DNA from: Sphingomonas carotinifaciens | Lineage (GTDB): Bacteria > Pseudomonadota > Alphaproteobacteria > Sphingomonadales > Sphingomonadaceae | DNA length: 64,000 nucleotides | Reading direction: 5' to 3' | Assembly (NCBI RefSeq): GCF_009789535.1 | Contig: NZ_WSUT01000005.1 | Span: 682,001 to 746,000 of the forward strand | Part shown: piece by piece, positions 62,298-64,000 of the stretch | Layout of the letters: the number at the start of each line of letters is the position of its first letter | How positions within the stretch are numbered: the stretch's first letter is position 1 | The notes under the pieces: generated by a model | Seen by the model: only the letters and a program-made list of their open reading frames with translations | What the model was told of the DNA's origin: nothing | Databases searched by the model: none | Program-made: the position numbers and the translations under genes

Positions 62298-62459
62298 TCA
62301 AAAATCGATTGCGATACCCTTCAATTCCCAATCGCCATAACGGGTCGGGTCCTTGCCGAGCGGATCATGCTCCGGGCGCTTCTCCGCCTCGGGTTCGGGG
62401 ACCGGCGGGTTGGGAGAGAGATAGGCCGGTGGTTTCACATGGTCTGGGCGCTGGCCCAT
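62298..62459 (-). CDS. DUF1674 protein, succinate dehydrogenase assembly factor 4-like
   Basis: A 53-residue protein ending DPTRYGDWELKGIAIDF, the DUF1674/SDHAF4 signature. Eukaryotic SDHAF4 helps load the flavinylated SdhA subunit, and bacterial relatives are presumed to help succinate dehydrogenase maturation. The start ATG 62459 (MGQRPDHVKPPAYL) is preferred over an upstream ATG. It diverges from rsmB, whose start lies 62 bases away. Confidence 0.93.
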   Translation of the reverse strand: MGQRPDHVKPPAYLSPNPPVPEPEAEKRPEHDPLGKDPTRYGDWELKGIAIDF

Positions 62460-62520
62460 GGGCGTGCCTTTCGGTAGCGGGGTGTGCCCCCCACATCGGG
62501 GTGCCAAGGAGCTTTGCCAA

Positions 62521-63813
62521 GTGAATCGACCCCCGCGCCGGCCCAATCATCCCGTTCGTCAAGCCGAGCCGCTGGGCACGGCAAGCCGGCGCGCGGCCCT
62601 GCGCCTGCTGGACGCGGTGCTGCGCCGGGGGGAACCGCTGGAGGCGGCGCTGGCCTCGGCGACGCGCGACCTGCATGGCGGGCCCGATCGCGGGCTGGCC
62701 CATGCGATCGCGGCGGAAACGCTGCGCCGCCTGCCCGATCTGGACGCGCTGATCGATTCGGCGACCAGGAACCAGTTGCCCGACGATGCCAAGGCGCGGT
62801 CGGCACTGCGCATCGCGCTGGTCCAGGTGCTGTCGCTGGGTACGCCGCCGCATGCCGCCATCTCCACCGTACTGCCGCTGGTCGATGGCGGCCCGCGCAA
62901 GCTGGTCCACGGCGTGTTCGGCACGCTGATGCGGCAGGGGGTGTCCCTGCCGGAAGTCCCGGAGTTGCCGGGCGTGACGGCGGAACGCTGGGCGGCGCAG
63001 TGGGGCGATGCGATGGTGGATGCGGCCGAGCAGGCGATCGCCGCGCCGCCGCCGCTCGACCTGACGCTGGCCGATCCCGGCGCGACCGCGGACTGGGCGG
63101 AGCGGCTGGGCGGTACCAGCCTGATGCCGGGCCATGTCCGCCTGCACGATGCGGCGTCGGTGCCCGAGCTGCCGGGGTTTGAGGAAGGCGCGTGGTGGGT
63201 GCAGGACGCGGCCGCGTCGATGCCGGCACGGTTGCTGGGGTCGGGCGCCGGCACCGTGCTGGACCTGTGCGCCGCCCCCGGCGGCAAGACGCTGCAACTG
63301 GCGGCGGCGGGGTGGCAGGTGACCGCGCTCGATGCATCGCCCACCCGGCTGGAGCGGCTGCGCGCCAATCTGGAGCGGACCGGGCTGGCCGCGGAGGTGG
63401 TGTGCGCCGACGTGCTGCAATGGGCGCCGCCCGCACCCGTCGATGCGATCCTGATCGATGCGCCGTGCAGCGCGACGGGCATCTTCCGCCGGCATCCGGA
63501 CGTGCTGTACCGCGTCCGCCCCTCGGTGATCGCCGAGATGGCGGCACTGCAGGCCAAAATCCTGTCGCGCGCCGCCGGATGGCTGCGGCCGGGCGGGCGC
63601 ATGGTCTATGCCACCTGCTCGCTGGAGCCGGAGGAAGGCGAGGCGCAGCTGGAGGCGTTTCTGGCCGCGCATCCGGATTATACGCTGTGCAGCGTCCAGG
63701 CGCCGCTGCCCGTCGGCAAATCCACGCCTTATATCCGCACCCTGCCCAGCGACATGGCCGAACAGGGGCGGTGCGACGGCTTCTTTATCGCGCTGCTGGA
63801 ACGCAACGGCTGA
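62521..63813 (+). CDS. rsmB: 16S rRNA (cytosine-C5)-methyltransferase RsmB family
   Basis: Methylates C967-type cytosine of 16S rRNA. The 430 residues begin with an N-terminal NusB-like helical domain (ASRRAALRLLDAVLRRGEPL, ATRDLHGGPDRGLAHAI, PPHAAISTVLPLVDGGPRKL). The C-terminal NOL1/NOP2/Sun domain has VLDLCAAPGGKTLQLAAAG, catalytic Cys motifs DAPCSATGIFRRHPD and YATCSLEPEEGE. The start GTG 62521 is nine bases after AAGGAG; upstream in-frame codons are inside the DUF1674 gap. It is followed 34 bases later by rpe. Confidence 0.94.
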   Translation: MNRPPRRPNHPVRQAEPLGTASRRAALRLLDAVLRRGEPLEAALASATRDLHGGPDRGLAHAIAAETLRRLPDLDALIDSATRNQLPDDAKARSALRIALVQVLSLGTPPHAAISTVLPLVDGGPRKLVHGVFGTLMRQGVSLPEVPELPGVTAERWAAQWGDAMVDAAEQAIAAPPPLDLTLADPGATADWAERLGGTSLMPGHVRLHDAASVPELPGFEEGAWWVQDAAASMPARLLGSGAGTVLDLCAAPGGKTLQLAAAGWQVTALDASPTRLERLRANLERTGLAAEVVCADVLQWAPPAPVDAILIDAPCSATGIFRRHPDVLYRVRPSVIAEMAALQAKILSRAAGWLRPGGRMVYATCSLEPEEGEAQLEAFLAAHPDYTLCSVQAPLPVGKSTPYIRTLPSDMAEQGRCDGFFIALLERNG

Positions 63814-63847
63814 CTTAACCTTTCATTAGCCCTAGAGACCATTGCCC

Positions 63848-64000
63848 ATGCAGCCCGTCCGTATCGCCCCGTCCATCCTGTCCGCCGACTTCGCCAAGCT
63901 GGGGGAGGAGGTGCGCGCCATCGACGCCGCCGGCGCGGACTGGATCCATATCGACGTGATGGACGGGCATTTCGTGCCCAACATCACCATCGGCCCGGCG
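63848..64000 (+). CDS. rpe: Ribulose-phosphate 3-epimerase (partial, runs off the window)
   Basis: Interconverts ribulose 5-phosphate and xylulose 5-phosphate in the pentose phosphate pathway. The 51 visible residues are [20 protein letters not shown], then [20 protein letters not shown]. This is the conserved N-terminus with catalytic Asp in [10 protein letters not shown]. About 170 residues are missing beyond the right edge. It is in the same direction as rsmB and probably co-transcribed. Confidence 0.97.
   Translation, partial: MQPVRIAPSILSADFAKLGEEVRAIDAAGADWIHIDVMDGHFVPNITIGPA

Overview
The window looks like a chromosomal segment of a sphingomonad-type alphaproteobacterium (Sphingomonas or a close relative). 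The grounds are the high GC content, the class I lysyl-tRNA synthetase, a COQ9-family protein, a CrtZ carotenoid hydroxylase, a CBP3-like cytochrome bc1 chaperone, an HWE-type histidine kinase, clustered GANTC (CcrM-type) sites, and the order ppsR-maf-aroE / hemE-hemJ-rho. Nearly all of it is chromosomal core with short operons whose genes overlap by 1-4 bases. No phage, insertion sequence or CRISPR array was seen.

Layout. 1-5.8 kb: aroE (cut by the left edge), maf and ppsR run left, and hemE, hemJ and rho run right. Between them lies a 350-base gap with DnaA boxes, many GANTC sites and an AT-richer tract, which is the probable replication origin. 5.9-16.5 kb: bamE-like lipoprotein, cytochrome bc1 chaperone, DUF177, SixA-like phosphatase, DinG-type helicase, Uma2 protein, lysK, an MFS exporter, an M19 dipeptidase, acylphosphatase and an acetyltransferase. 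16.7-23.2 kb: etfBA, sucC, crtZ, a PilZ protein, prs and a GltX-type synthetase. 23.4-28.3 kb: a TonB protein and the riboflavin cluster ribD-ribE-ribB(A)-ribH.

28.5-36 kb: an old yellow enzyme, an EamA transporter, COQ9, feoAB with a possible Fur box, ssb, and a histidine kinase convergent with a receiver-only regulator. 36.1-44.5 kb: metX-metW diverge from hisC-tyrC, followed by a low-GC acetyltransferase islet, the ftsE-ftsX-ydcF-plsC operon, an MJ0042 zinc-ribbon membrane protein and tRNA-Leu(GAG). 44.6-48.3 kb: a MarR-like regulator, a small gene, and a type III polyketide synthase-methyltransferase-flavoprotein operon resembling srsABC-type phenolic-lipid clusters.

48.4-55.5 kb: a class A PBP, a YgjP-type metalloprotease, YcgN, an SCO1 copper chaperone, an exported ankyrin protein, DUF1489, MgtE and a cyclophilin. 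55.7-64 kb: a LysR regulator divergent from a CDC48/p97-like double AAA ATPase whose leader contains a terminator-like hairpin; then an ABM-domain protein, a phospholipid N-methyltransferase-like enzyme, an AsmA protein, an SDHAF4-like protein, rsmB and the start of rpe.

Intergenic DNA carries at least three dispersed repeat families: short GC-rich palindromes built on CCCTCTCCCC/GGGGAGAGGG, degenerate TTCACGCGAAGACGCG tandem/inverted blocks, and one long imperfect inverted repeat near 53 kb. Most of them sit just after gene ends.
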